Assembly (NCBI GenBank): GCA_045802605.1
Contig: JBJMQS010000015.1
Location: 124,001 to 188,000 of the forward strand
Length of the DNA: 64,000 nucleotides
Source: JBJMQS01 sp045802605
GTDB lineage: Bacteria > Planctomycetota > Planctomycetia > Gemmatales > Gemmataceae
Reading direction: 5' to 3'
In this document: positions 43,361-52,900 of the stretch, in pieces
Layout of the letters: every line of letters starts with the position of its first letter
Numbering within the stretch: the first letter of the stretch is position 1
Program-made: the position numbers and the translations under genes
The notes under the pieces: model-generated
The model's input: only the letters and a program-made list of their open reading frames with translations
What the model was told of the DNA's origin: nothing
Databases searched by the model: none

Positions 43361-43428
43361 TAACCACAGAGCACACAGAGAGCACAGAGAAATGCATTTC
43401 TCTGTGCTCTCTGTGTGCTCTGTGGTTC
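43361..43428. repeat. AACCACAGAG-family palindrome, loop-less copy D
   Basis: A perfect or near-perfect palindrome with no loop: arms 43361-43394 and 43395-43428 meet at AAATG/CATTT. Its arm sequence is closest to that of the GxxExxY-bearing copy C, 1.5 kb away. Confidence 0.93.
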
Positions 43429-43485
43429 AACTCTTCATGAACCCTTGCATCGCGACGCGTCTCTGCTCAAAATGACAGTCCGTTC

Positions 43486-43567
43486 GCGCGAGTGGCGGAA
43501 TTGGCAGACGCGCTGGACTTAGGATCCAGTGGGGCAACCCGTGCGAGTTCAAGTCTCGCCTCGCGCA
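43486..43567 (+). tRNA. tRNA-Leu (anticodon UAG)
   Basis: 82 nt. The acceptor stem pairs GCGCGAG (43486-43492) with CTCGCGC (43560-43566), discriminator A. Anticodon stem CTGGA/TCCAG encloses a loop with TAG. A class II long variable arm (TGGGGCAACCCGT) is typical of tRNA-Leu. T-arm GCGAG-TTCAAGT-CTCGC. No CCA is encoded. Confidence 0.96.
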
Positions 43568-43584
43568 TTCCCTTCGGAGCGGTT

Positions 43585-44379
43585 GTGATCTTCGTCAATG
43601 TCGATGTGCCGATGGAGCGTTGGCCCGTGACCAATTGGCTCCTCATCGCCGCGACGTGCCTCATTTCATTCGCAGTTTGGGGTGACGCCGCAAGCACCGG
43701 ACGAGGGCGCTCTGGCCTTCCGCCAGCACTCCGTCAGGTCATCCAGATGCCGGATGCTCACGGCGACGACGCGTTGATCGGGGCCCTGCAGCCAAACCAC
43801 TTTTCAATGAAGCAGTTGGTCACCTATCAGTTTGTGCACGGTGACCCAATCCATTTGATCGGCAACATGCTGTTTCTGTTTTGCTTCGGCAATGCCATCA
43901 ATGCCAAACTCGGTCACTTGCCGTTCCTCGCGCTTTACCTCGGCCTCGGCATATTCTCGGGACTCGGTTGGCTGTTACTCGGAAGCGGCGCGCCGCTCAT
44001 CGGCTCGTCGGGCGCGATTGCCGGGATCAATGGCGTGTTCCTGGTGCTCTATCCCCTCAATGAAGCGGCGATCCACACGCCTCGCACCTATATGTTCTCC
44101 AACGATGTCTGGCGGATGCCCGCCTGGCTCTTCATAGTTGGTTACATGTTGTTTGATTTGTGGGGCACGCTGGTCACACCATACGGCGGCGTCGGCTATG
44201 TCTGCCACGTTGCTGGCGAAATAGCCGGCGTCATGGTCGCGTCTGCACTCGTTCTTTCGGGCTGGGTCACGTCCCAGCGTGGCGAACGGAATCTCATGGA
44301 AATCTTTGGCTGGGTTTCCGAAGACTCCCTATCGCAGCATCGTGGCCCCACGCGTCGCAATCCGAGAGTCATTGACTAG
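43585..44379 (+). CDS. Rhomboid-family intramembrane protease
   Basis: 264 residues from GTG 43585, with GGAG upstream; in-frame starts further up would lie in the tRNA. At least six hydrophobic segments. 'FVHGDPIHLIGNMLFLFCFG' is the rhomboid H-x2-N region. The catalytic Ser lies in 'GSSGAIAG' (about 140) and the His in 'CHVAGEIAGV' (about 209). It would cleave single-span membrane proteins within the bilayer. The Nif3-like gene follows after 10 bp. Confidence 0.88.
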   Translation: MIFVNVDVPMERWPVTNWLLIAATCLISFAVWGDAASTGRGRSGLPPALRQVIQMPDAHGDDALIGALQPNHFSMKQLVTYQFVHGDPIHLIGNMLFLFCFGNAINAKLGHLPFLALYLGLGIFSGLGWLLLGSGAPLIGSSGAIAGINGVFLVLYPLNEAAIHTPRTYMFSNDVWRMPAWLFIVGYMLFDLWGTLVTPYGGVGYVCHVAGEIAGVMVASALVLSGWVTSQRGERNLMEIFGWVSEDSLSQHRGPTRRNPRVID

Positions 44380-44389
44380 GGGTACACAC

Positions 44390-45493
44390 ATGCCACGCGT
44401 CGCCGACGTAGTCACCGCGCTAGAGCGTCTAGCCCCACTCACGCTCGCTGAAGAGTGGGACAACGTTGGGCTGTTAATGGGTGATCGCAATGCGCCGGCG
44501 AATCGAATTCTCACCTGTTTGACTTTGACGCCTAATGTCGCGGAGGAGGCTCTCGCGCAGCAGGTGGGCTTGGTCGTTACGCATCATCCCATACTGTTCC
44601 GCGGCGTCAAACGCATCACCACCGACACTGCCGATTGTCGCATGTTGCTGGCGCTGGCGAAAGCAGGCGTCGCCGTTTACTCGGCTCACACCGCGTTCGA
44701 TAACGCATCCGGTGGCATCAACGACCAGCTCGCTGCGAAGCTTGGACTGACCGGCGTGCAACCGCTGCGACGCGCGACGGGGCCGGACCAGTGCAAGCTG
44801 GTTACGTTTGTGCCGGAATCGGACTTGGGTGGCGTTTCCGATGCACTCTTCGCGGCCGGCGCGGGAAAGATCGGCGAATATCGCGAATGCAGTTTTCGAG
44901 TCGCTGGGACAGGAACTTTCTTTGGTAGCGACTCCACACAGCCTACGGTCGGCCAAAAAGGGCGGCGAGAGAACGTGGCGGAATGGCGCCTGGAAGTCAT
45001 TTGCCCGCGCGCCTCACTTACCCAGATTGTCTCCGCCCTGCGTTCTGCCCACTCTTACGAAGAGCCGGCGTTCGACATTTATCCTCTGATACCGATGAAC
45101 AATGGTGCAGGCGCGGGCCGAGTCGGCGAGCTAGCCACGCCACTTCCTCTCAACGAAGTCGCAAAGCGATTAAGGTCGAGTTTGGGCTGCGGACCGATTC
45201 AACTGGTTGGCGACGCCGATGGCGCAATTCGGCGCATTGCAATCGCTTGCGGCGCGGCCGGCGAATTTCTCAGCGATGCGCACAACGCAAAAGCAGACGC
45301 CTTCGTTACCGGAGAAATGCGGTTCCACGACTATCTTGCCGCGCGCGATGCAGGAGTGAATTTGATCCTGCCAGGTCATTACGCCACCGAGCGTTTCGCG
45401 ATGGAAAACCTTGCGACCTGGCTCAATGAACACGTAACGGGTGTTCAGGCACGCGTGAGTTCCACGGAGTGCGATCCGGTGGAGTGGATTTGA
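44390..45493 (+). CDS. Nif3/YbgI-like dinuclear metal protein
   Basis: 367 residues from ATG 44390. 'LAEEWDNVGLLMGD', 'LVVTHHPILFRGVKRI', 'VYSAHTAFDNASGGIND' and the C-terminal 'DAFVTGEMRFHD' with 'ILPGHYATERFAM' give the metal ligands of the Nif3 family. The family often carries a middle insertion, seen here at about 120-240 as a CutA/PII-like segment. A GTP cyclohydrolase I type 2-like label is common in databases, but the true reaction is unknown. Probably co-transcribed with the rhomboid gene. Confidence 0.9.
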   Translation: MPRVADVVTALERLAPLTLAEEWDNVGLLMGDRNAPANRILTCLTLTPNVAEEALAQQVGLVVTHHPILFRGVKRITTDTADCRMLLALAKAGVAVYSAHTAFDNASGGINDQLAAKLGLTGVQPLRRATGPDQCKLVTFVPESDLGGVSDALFAAGAGKIGEYRECSFRVAGTGTFFGSDSTQPTVGQKGRRENVAEWRLEVICPRASLTQIVSALRSAHSYEEPAFDIYPLIPMNNGAGAGRVGELATPLPLNEVAKRLRSSLGCGPIQLVGDADGAIRRIAIACGAAGEFLSDAHNAKADAFVTGEMRFHDYLAARDAGVNLILPGHYATERFAMENLATWLNEHVTGVQARVSSTECDPVEWI

Positions 45494-45547
45494 TTGCGCA
45501 AATCTTGTGCCAACGCATTTCACATTGATTGCGCAAATTCTGTGCCA
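45490..45547. repeat. Two 23-bp imperfect direct repeats upstream of the TPR gene
   Basis: TTGATTGCGCAAATCTTGTG (45490) and TTGATTGCGCAAATTCTGTG (45525) repeat with a 35-bp period and only a local TC swap. They overlap the Nif3-like stop and precede the TPR gene by about 110 bp. They may be a tandem binding site or a duplication. Confidence 0.75.
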
Positions 45548-45658
45548 CAATTGCATTGAAAAAATTATCTTTTCACCTTGCCCCTGCTGTGAGTCGCTCG
45601 GTATGGTAACACCCCCGCCAAGGATGGCGCGGGACCGGACGCAAGGAGGCGACCGCAC

Positions 45659-46426
45659 ATGGGCACGACCCTGAATCTGTCTGAGTGTCTGCTTTCCATG
45701 GGTCGCGAGATGCAGTCGCAAGGACGCATCCGTGATGCTCTCAAACTCTTCGGCCGCCTCGTCACCTTCCGCGATTTATCTGCCGCTGTCTCCGAAGAAG
45801 CGCGAGCTCGGCTCGCCGATCTCTTGCTCGCCGACAAACAGTTTGCGAAAGCGCGGCGATTGCTTTCGGTGTTGATGTGCAGTCAACCGAATCAGGGCCG
45901 TTACTTTTACCGCTACGCCCGCGCATTGCATCGCGATCACAAGGCCGATCCGCACCGCGCTGTTAAGTACTATCAGCAAGCGCTCGATCTTGATCCGGCT
46001 CAGCCACGTTGGTGGTCGGCCTATGGAAAATTGCTGTGCGAAATCGGCCGCACGCCTGACGCAGTCGCGGCTCATCGCCGTGCGTACGAACTGGCAGGCG
46101 ACGACCCGGCCATCCTCGCGCGATTGGTCGAAGCCATGTGTCTGGACGATATGTCCGAAGAAGCTCGCCAGCTCATTCGTGAAGTGCGCTTCCGCCATCC
46201 GCACGATGCGCGCTTCCGCAAGCTTTGGAACGATTTCCAGTTTTCTCAACTGCTGGCTTCCCAGGCCGGCCCGGAACCAGTGGGTCCCGTCCTGCTGCCG
46301 TTCGTTCGGCGCGCTGCATTGCCAGTGGCTCCCCGTGGGCCCCGCGCCATTTTGAAGTTGGAAGACGCCCGGCCACCAATGCCGGTGACGCAGCGTCCTT
46401 CCTCGGCTCGGCGCGACACGCGCTGA
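45659..46426 (+). CDS. TPR-repeat protein
   Basis: 255 residues from ATG 45659, with AAGGAGG 8 bases upstream. Tetratricopeptide-type helical pairs are seen in 'ALKLFGRLVTFRDLSAAVSEEARARLADLLLADKQFAKARRLLSVLM', 'AVKYYQQALDLDPAQPRWWSAYGKLLCEIGRTPDAVAAHRRAYELAG' and the following block. The C-terminal 50 residues are Pro/Arg-rich and disordered-looking. No signal peptide. A protein-interaction scaffold; partners unknown. Confidence 0.82.
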   Translation: MGTTLNLSECLLSMGREMQSQGRIRDALKLFGRLVTFRDLSAAVSEEARARLADLLLADKQFAKARRLLSVLMCSQPNQGRYFYRYARALHRDHKADPHRAVKYYQQALDLDPAQPRWWSAYGKLLCEIGRTPDAVAAHRRAYELAGDDPAILARLVEAMCLDDMSEEARQLIREVRFRHPHDARFRKLWNDFQFSQLLASQAGPEPVGPVLLPFVRRAALPVAPRGPRAILKLEDARPPMPVTQRPSSARRDTR

Positions 46427-46463
46427 GCATTCCTTTGGCATGTCGGGTGCGTAGCATGTGGGT

Positions 46464-46928
46464 ATGATCCGACCTACGACGCCCGACGATGCCGAAGCAT
46501 TGGCGCATATCACGTCCGCCACCGGCTTCTTCAAGCCGCATGAAGTGACTGCGCTTCGTGAAGTGCTTGACGACTATTTCGACGACGAAGCCGAATCGGA
46601 CCATGTCTGCATCACGTTTGACGATGGCGACGTGCGCGGCTTCGCCTACTTCGCTCCCGAGCCGATGGCAGTCGGCACGTGGATTCTGTGGTGGATTGTC
46701 GTCGGGCCTGGCAGTCAGGGAAAAGGTGTCGGCAAGCAATTGATGGAGCACCTCGAGGGCGACGTCCGCCAGTGCGGCGGACGGGTCATCTTCATCGAAA
46801 CGTCGTCGCTGCCGTTTTACGAGCCGACGCGGCAGTTTTATTTGAAGCTCGGCTATGAGCAGGAAGCGATGCTGCGGGATTACTACGCGGCTGGTGATAG
46901 CAAAGTCGTGTTTCGAAAATCGATTTAA
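46464..46928 (+). CDS. GNAT-family N-acetyltransferase
   Basis: 154 residues from ATG 46464. 'MIRPTTPDDAEALAHI' opens the fold. The acetyl-CoA loop is 'VVGPGSQGKGVGKQLMEHLE' (Q/R-x-x-G-x-G/A pattern), with 'FYLKLGYEQEAMLRDYY' as the usual late motif. It would transfer an acetyl group to a small amine or a protein; substrate unknown. Convergent with accA, 3 bp between the stops. Confidence 0.88.
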   Translation: MIRPTTPDDAEALAHITSATGFFKPHEVTALREVLDDYFDDEAESDHVCITFDDGDVRGFAYFAPEPMAVGTWILWWIVVGPGSQGKGVGKQLMEHLEGDVRQCGGRVIFIETSSLPFYEPTRQFYLKLGYEQEAMLRDYYAAGDSKVVFRKSI

Positions 46929-46931
46929 TCG

Positions 46932-47903
46932 CTAAACGCTTTCCTCCACTTCGTCGAAGAACCCCATCTTGCGGAACTTGTTGAATCGCGCTTCCAATAA
47001 TTGGTCAGTCGGCAAGCCACGCAGTTCTCGCAAGGAGCGAATGAGAAAGGTCTTGAGGGTGTTGCCCATCTCGCGCGGATCGCGGTGGGCCGCGCCAAGC
47101 GGTTCGGGAATGACTTCATCAATCACGCCGAAGCGCAGCAAATCCTTCGAGGTCATCTTCAATGCTTGGGCCGCACGCGGTTTGGTAACTTCGTCCGCGA
47201 TCTTCCACAGAATGCCCGCACAGCCCTCCGGACTAATGACGGAATAATAGGCATGCTCCAGCATCGCCACACGGTCGCCGACACCGATGCCCAACGCGCC
47301 GCCGGAGCCGCCTTCGCCGATCACGACGCAAATCACAGGGGTGGGCAGACGCGACATTTCGAGGATGTTGGTGGCGATCAATTGCGCCTGGCCGCGTTCC
47401 TCAGCGCCAATTCCGGGATAGGCCCCGGGAGTGTCGATCAGGCAGATGACTGGAAGCTTGAACTTGGCGGCCGCTTTCATTTTGGCGAGCGCTTTGCGGT
47501 AACCTTCGGGGTGCGCACAGCCATAGAAGCACTCAGTGCGCTCTTTCAGCGAATGGCCTTTTTGATGGCCAATCAGCATCACGCGAAAATCGCCGATCCG
47601 AGCAAACCCCGAGCGCAAGGCCCGGTCATTGCCAAACGCCCGGTCGCCATGCAATTCAACGAACTCATCAAAAATAAAGTCGAGGTAATCTAAGGTCTGG
47701 GGCCGGCCGTCGTGCCGGCTGACCAGCACGGTCTCCCACGGCTCAAGCGCGGAGTATTTCTTGCGCAGCCAAGCGGTCACCTCGCGGCGCAGCCGGCGGA
47801 TCTCCTCGACGGGCCCGCCGGCGGCTTCCAGGTTAGCCAGCGTGCGCTCGCTCTCCTCAATTTCCTTCTCAAATGGCAGCCAACTCGTCGGCATGGGATT
47901 CAA
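46932..47903 (-). CDS. accA: Acetyl-CoA carboxylase carboxyltransferase subunit alpha
   Basis: 323 residues. 'PFEKEIEESERTLANLE', 'WETVLVSRHDGRPQTLDYLDFIFDEFVELHGDRAFG', 'GCAHPEGYRKALAKMKAAAKF', 'DTPGAYPGIGAEERGQAQ' and 'GEGGSGGALGIGVGDRVAMLEHAYYSVISPEGCA' are AccA hallmarks. With AccD it carboxylates acetyl-CoA to malonyl-CoA for fatty acid synthesis. Its ATG overlaps the kinase stop codon (ATGA). It is therefore the last gene of the fpr-kinase-accA operon, an uncommon setting. Confidence 0.97.
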   Translation of the reverse strand: MNPMPTSWLPFEKEIEESERTLANLEAAGGPVEEIRRLRREVTAWLRKKYSALEPWETVLVSRHDGRPQTLDYLDFIFDEFVELHGDRAFGNDRALRSGFARIGDFRVMLIGHQKGHSLKERTECFYGCAHPEGYRKALAKMKAAAKFKLPVICLIDTPGAYPGIGAEERGQAQLIATNILEMSRLPTPVICVVIGEGGSGGALGIGVGDRVAMLEHAYYSVISPEGCAGILWKIADEVTKPRAAQALKMTSKDLLRFGVIDEVIPEPLGAAHRDPREMGNTLKTFLIRSLRELRGLPTDQLLEARFNKFRKMGFFDEVEESV

Positions 47904-48802
47904 CTACTCGGCCGTGGGGCGACAGTCGTCTTGAAAACGCGCATCGAGCGCAATTTCATCAGGACCTCGTGGAAGTCCTTCGGACGATCTTCGCGTTTCT
48001 TGTTCAGCATCTGTAGCAGGAGCGCGTTGAAATCGTCGCTCACGTCGGCGTTAATCAACTTCGGCGATACCGGCTTTTCGGTGATGTGCTTGTTGAGCAA
48101 ATCTTGCGAGTCCTTGCCGCGAAACGGCGGCCGAGTGGTTACCATTTCGTAGAAGGTCGCACCGAAGCTGTAAACGTCGGCACGCGGGTCGAGCACTTCG
48201 CCGCGGATCTGCTCAGGCGACATGTAGCTGCGTGTGCCTTGCGCTTTGCCGCGCTTGCGGAAAAGTTTGGCCAGCGTGCCCGTGGGCGGCTGATAGGCGA
48301 TCGCGAAATCAATCAGCTTGGTTTCGCCCAGAGCATTGACCAGGATATTGTCCGGCTTCACGTCACGATGAATCCAGCCGCTGGCGTTCATGTAAGCCAG
48401 CCCGGTTGCCGCTTGTTTGACGATCTTGTCAATGTTCTCTTTGACGAAAGCCGTGTCTTTCTTTTGAATTCTGACCTTGAGACTGCCCGACGGAAAGAAT
48501 TCCATCACGAAGAACGGCGTCTCCAGGTTCTTGTTGACCGAGATGATCCGGATCACATTTTGGTGTGCAAGCTTTTTACCGACCTCGGCTTCATGAAACA
48601 GAACGGTGCGCTCTTCCGGCTTGCGGGCCGCCTCGGGCAGAAGAATTTTCATCGCGAAATGGCGCATGCTCACTGGCTCGACCACTTCGAACACTTGCGA
48701 GTTCTGGCCCAGGTGGAGCAAATTCTGAATTCGATATCCGCCAATGGAGTCCTGTTGCACGGCGGCCCTCCCCTGCCCGCAACCGTTGCTATGTCGCCGC
48801 AA
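47900..48802 (-). CDS. Atypical Ser/Thr protein kinase
   Basis: 300 residues. The catalytic loop is canonical (HRDVKPDN, 145-152) and Lys52 (FAMKIL) is present. The glycine-rich loop is reduced to 'LGQNSQVFEV', and the Mg-binding DFG is DFA (165-167). An activation-loop 'GTRSYMSPEQ' follows. No membrane segment or sensor domain, so it is a short cytoplasmic kinase. The start is uncertain; a GTG at residue 15 is possible. It sits between fpr (24-bp gap) and accA (4-bp overlap), suggesting control of, or by, redox or lipid metabolism. Confidence 0.88.
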   Translation of the reverse strand: MRRHSNGCGQGRAAVQQDSIGGYRIQNLLHLGQNSQVFEVVEPVSMRHFAMKILLPEAARKPEERTVLFHEAEVGKKLAHQNVIRIISVNKNLETPFFVMEFFPSGSLKVRIQKKDTAFVKENIDKIVKQAATGLAYMNASGWIHRDVKPDNILVNALGETKLIDFAIAYQPPTGTLAKLFRKRGKAQGTRSYMSPEQIRGEVLDPRADVYSFGATFYEMVTTRPPFRGKDSQDLLNKHITEKPVSPKLINADVSDDFNALLLQMLNKKREDRPKDFHEVLMKLRSMRVFKTTVAPRPSS

Positions 48803-48826
48803 ACGTATTTCGCGGCTACTTCGATC

Positions 48827-49771
48827 TTACCAATACTCTTCGTAATGAATATTGCCGCGGAAGCGGGCCGCCGGATTATCGCACGCAAAACCGCGCGACT
48901 CAAGGATCTCGACGACTCCGGGCGGCTTGGGATATACCCGAGCGCCGGTGGCCGGATCCTTTTGCGTCAGCCCAATCATGTTGGGATTACCGCAGAGAAA
49001 GACATGTGTGGTGGCCGGATCGAGCTTCTGATCGATCTCCTCTTCCAACTGGCCGCTGGTAATCAGGTCTTGAATGTACTTTTTCCGGCCGACATTCGAT
49101 TCTTCGCGAGTCGTCAGGCTGAGGTAGCGATAGTTGCTATGCTGAGCGACCAGTTGATCATGGATCGCGGCATAGGCCAGATCGCGGCGATACCGCACGC
49201 AGCACGCGGCTAAGATTTTACCCTGGTGCTGGTTCTTCAACAGTTCCCACAGCATGTAGTTATGCGGGGCCTCCCCCGTGCCAGTGGAAAGAAACAGCAC
49301 GGTATCGGTGGGTTTGACTCCCTCGAGCGTGAAGTGGCCAGTGATTTTCTCGCCCACCTGTAGGCGGTCGCCTTCGCGCAACATGAATAGCCGCGGCGTG
49401 AGGCCCGGGGGCTTGGCGGGGTCTCCGGTTTCGCGCACCAGCACGATGTAAAATTCCAGCCAGTCGGTCGCCGCAATATCGAGCAACTGGCCGTTGTCGT
49501 CCAAGACGGAGCAACTGATTGAATAGGCCCGACGCACGAGCTTGGATTCATCGCGCTCTGTCAAATGCTCGTCCTGACAGCCTGGGAAACGAGGCTCCCA
49601 CATGCCTAATCCCAGCGTGCTGTATTGGCCGGGTCGATGCGCTGGGCGCGGGAAATCTGATCGCACGCGCAAGATCATCAAGTCGCTGTGAGTTTTGGTC
49701 AGGCGCACGACTGTTGCGTTGTATCGCTGTCGCCGCAGATCTGTGATTTCGGCCGCCGTCATGGCATGCAC
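48827..49771 (-). CDS. fpr: Ferredoxin/flavodoxin-NADP reductase
   Basis: 314 residues (Met4 is an alternative start). The FAD site is 'LVRRAYSISCSV' (R-x-Y-S), the NADP-binding part is 'LFLSTGTGEAPHNYMLWELL' and 'THVFLCGNPNMIG'. A C-terminal aromatic residue stacks on the flavin (NIHYEEYW). It shuttles electrons between NADPH and ferredoxin or flavodoxin. First gene of the operon with the DFA kinase and accA. Confidence 0.92.
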   Translation of the reverse strand: MHAMTAAEITDLRRQRYNATVVRLTKTHSDLMILRVRSDFPRPAHRPGQYSTLGLGMWEPRFPGCQDEHLTERDESKLVRRAYSISCSVLDDNGQLLDIAATDWLEFYIVLVRETGDPAKPPGLTPRLFMLREGDRLQVGEKITGHFTLEGVKPTDTVLFLSTGTGEAPHNYMLWELLKNQHQGKILAACCVRYRRDLAYAAIHDQLVAQHSNYRYLSLTTREESNVGRKKYIQDLITSGQLEEEIDQKLDPATTHVFLCGNPNMIGLTQKDPATGARVYPKPPGVVEILESRGFACDNPAARFRGNIHYEEYW

Positions 49772-49861
49772 TCACGAAAGGCTGGTATGTTCCGCCGGTG
49801 GCGAAACGGCCTGAAGCGTGAGAATACGTTGAGCGTGGGTTAGGTCAAGAGAAATCACAAG

Positions 49862-49890
49862 GCCGCGGTTTGGGATCTCCAAACCGCGGC
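49862..49890 (-). terminator. Hairpin terminator candidate after the large FG-GAP protein
   Basis: A 12-bp perfect stem, GCCGCGGTTTGG (49862-49873) against 49879-49890, with a 5-base loop, 11 bp beyond the stop of the minus-strand gene. The T-run after it is weak, so factor-assisted termination is possible. Confidence 0.65.
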
Positions 49891-49901
49891 TCGGTGATTA
49901 A

Positions 49902-52900
49902 CTAGCTCACGAATGCGCCCGTGACGTCGGCATTCCCGAAGGGAATGAGGTACTCGCCGGCCACCAGTGTGCCGTTCTTGCGGAACACCTTGCCACGGGT
50001 GGGCGTACCCGGCCCTGTAGCGGCAACGATTTCGAGTTCGCCGTCGCCATCCACATCATCGAGACCGACGCGAACGCCGCCGTTGAAGGTCCAGTCGAAT
50101 GCGAAGAACTCATTCGTGACCGTAGCACTCAACGCATCGAAGACGCGGATGTGCGGTCCACCCTGCGACATTGGCCCAGTGACAATATCGACCCGGCCAT
50201 CGAGATCGATATCGCCGGCCGCCACTGAGACGCCGCCATGGAATTTGGAACCGTAAGCATAAAACTCGTTGATAATCGAATTGTTCAATCCGCTGAAGAT
50301 TCGGACGTGCGGTCCTCCACCTGGACCCGCGCCAGTGATGATGTCTTCCACACCGTCATGGTTGACGTCCGCCGAAGCCAGGCTGACGCCGCCGTGGAAC
50401 CCAGGGTCATACGCATAGAAGTCGCGGATCGATCGAATCAGAGAGTTGTCAGTCGGGATCTTGAAGACGCGGACCAGCGGACCGCCGCCAGCGCCCGCAC
50501 CGGTGATCACCTCGGCCCGGCCATCGCCATCCAGATCGGCCGCGGTGGCGTAAACGCCGCCGGAGAAATTCGCTCCATAGGCAAAGAACTCGCGGTAAAC
50601 GTAGCCGGTTTCACCGTCGTAGATTTTCACGTGCGGGCCGCCACCTTGGGCCGCTGAGATGATCATGTCCGGAATTCCGTCGCCAGTCACGTCTCCCGTC
50701 GCCACATGAACGCCGCCTGAGAAATTCCCAAACGGGTAGAACTGGTAGCGAACGATGCCCGACACTGAGTCGTAAGCAACGACCTCGGACGGTTTCGACC
50801 GATCTGAACCCATCGCGATGATTGGGCTCGTGAAGTTGCCGTTGGCAAATCCCGTCGAGCTGTTAGTTCGATCTGTTAGCGTATCGACGTCAAAAGTGTC
50901 TCCGTTGCACAAGGCTGCATCGGCCGGAGAAAGCGTGTCCACTGTCCGGAGCTTCGCATCGACTCGAATCTGACTGCCGTAGGATGCCGCTTCTGGGATC
51001 TCAATCGTGGCAAAGTAAGTGATCGAACTGTGTGGCAGCAATTCAATAATCTCGTGAATTTGCCCCTGACCGCCCTTGGTGCCGTGGAAGGTCGCGTCGG
51101 CATTCACCCACCAGACCACGTGATCGAGATCGACCCAGCCCGCGGACGCTGTACTGCCATCGACAGGGAAATCCGGGGTCGAGGGGCCTGTCCGACGGAA
51201 ACTGATATCCAATTTCGCGAAGTTAAAGTCGGAGCTCGTGAGATTGGAAATGACGATCTGATATTGATGCGTCCGCTCCGAAGGCTGCGGATTGACGGTA
51301 ATGCCTTGGCTGTCCGTCACCGGCTCGGTCAGTCCGGGGCTAATTTGCACTGTGGTGGTCGCGCCGCCAGAATCGGCATGAGAGATTATCGTGTAGCGAG
51401 TATTCTGGCCTGCAAAGTACAAGAAACTGCCATCCGCCACTGACCCTGTGAACGCCTTCACATCGATGATCGTCGTCCCAATTGGATATCCGCCAGGATG
51501 ATTGACCGCGCCTGTCATGTCGCCGAGTGGTTTGAAGATCACGTCAACCGGATCGTAAATCGTAACGCAGGGCGGATTGCCGGGCCGCTCGCTCGGTTGC
51601 AACTCGACCGCGCCGATATCCGCGGCGCCGTTCACCACGTCGGGGCGATCCAGACCTCGCTGGTCCACTTTGACGTTGGCATCTGTGCTCGCCGCGTTGA
51701 GTAGCGGAGAATTGGGACCGGGCAAGCGATTTCGCGTGCGCCCTTGGTGGAAGTCCAGAGGCGATAAGAGTGTCGCCGGGTTGTTGATGCCCGCGATATT
51801 GCTCCCGTCCACAGTACCTTTGGCCACCGGCGTCCCGTCGGGCGGAATAATGCCTGCCGTGGTAACCGTGGATTGTGAGCCCAGGTAAAACAGGTACGAG
51901 GTCTTGATCGAGCTAATGCCACTTTGCGCACCCGGCACGCCACCCGAGACGTCGCGGGCAAGTCCGTTGTCAGCCGTGTTCTCGGCGAACACCGTATTGC
52001 TCACTTCGACGACACCCGTGGCCGTCGAAGCGGTCGAAGAACCTCCGACCACTTCGGCATAGAGCCCGCCACCGGACCCACCGCCGTTGCCGTTGGTGCC
52101 GCGCGCGCTATTGCGTGTGATCGTGCTGTAGTTGATCGACTGAGCGCCGCCATTGGAGGTGGAAGACGTGTTCGCGCCAAGATCCCAATGCAGGAAAATT
52201 GCGCCGCCGTGGGGGTTCGTGGCCGTGTCGAGGTTGGTCTTGGTGCCAACGCGATTATTTTGGAAAGTGGAATTTTCGATCGTCACAAGACCGATTGGCA
52301 CCGAGTCGGAGCCGATGGTAATCGTGGTGCCGCGGGCCCAGACGGCTCCGCCTTCCACTCTGGCGTAGTTGGCGAAAGTCCCACTGTCCGCCTCGGCATT
52401 GGAAGTTTCGAATGCCGATTGCTGTAGTACGATGTTGCCATTGTCCGAATACACGGCCCCGCCACTGATGTCGGCCATGTTGTGAGTAAAGGTGCACTCG
52501 ACTGCACGGAAGTTCAACGTCCCTGCAAGTGCTTGGAAAGGCACCGAGACTTGGTTGACGTAAACCGCTCCGCCAAGACCACTGGAGCCGACCGCATGGC
52601 CGCCGTCGAGCTTCAGTCCATTCAGCGTGAGCCGGCCGCCAGTCCGCACCTCAAAGAATCGTCGAGCGTCGGCTAGCGTTGGATTCCCAAGAATCGTCGC
52701 GACGTTTTTGCTGCCTTCGACTTCGATGGTCACATTCCCGGTAATAATCGGGAAGTAATTCTCACCGTGGCCGCTATTGAAGCTGCTCAATCCCGTCGAA
52801 GGACATTGGATCTTGGCATTCGCCGAAATATCAATGACGCCCGAACCAGATGCGTTGGCGCTTTGAATTGCGAACACTAAGTCGGAGTAAGACGCAATTG

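Noticed and set aside
43492..43584. Upstream extension of the rhomboid gene into the tRNA
   Set aside because: The extra codons are the tRNA-Leu sequence read as protein; a GTG with a ribosome-binding site at 43585 fits better.
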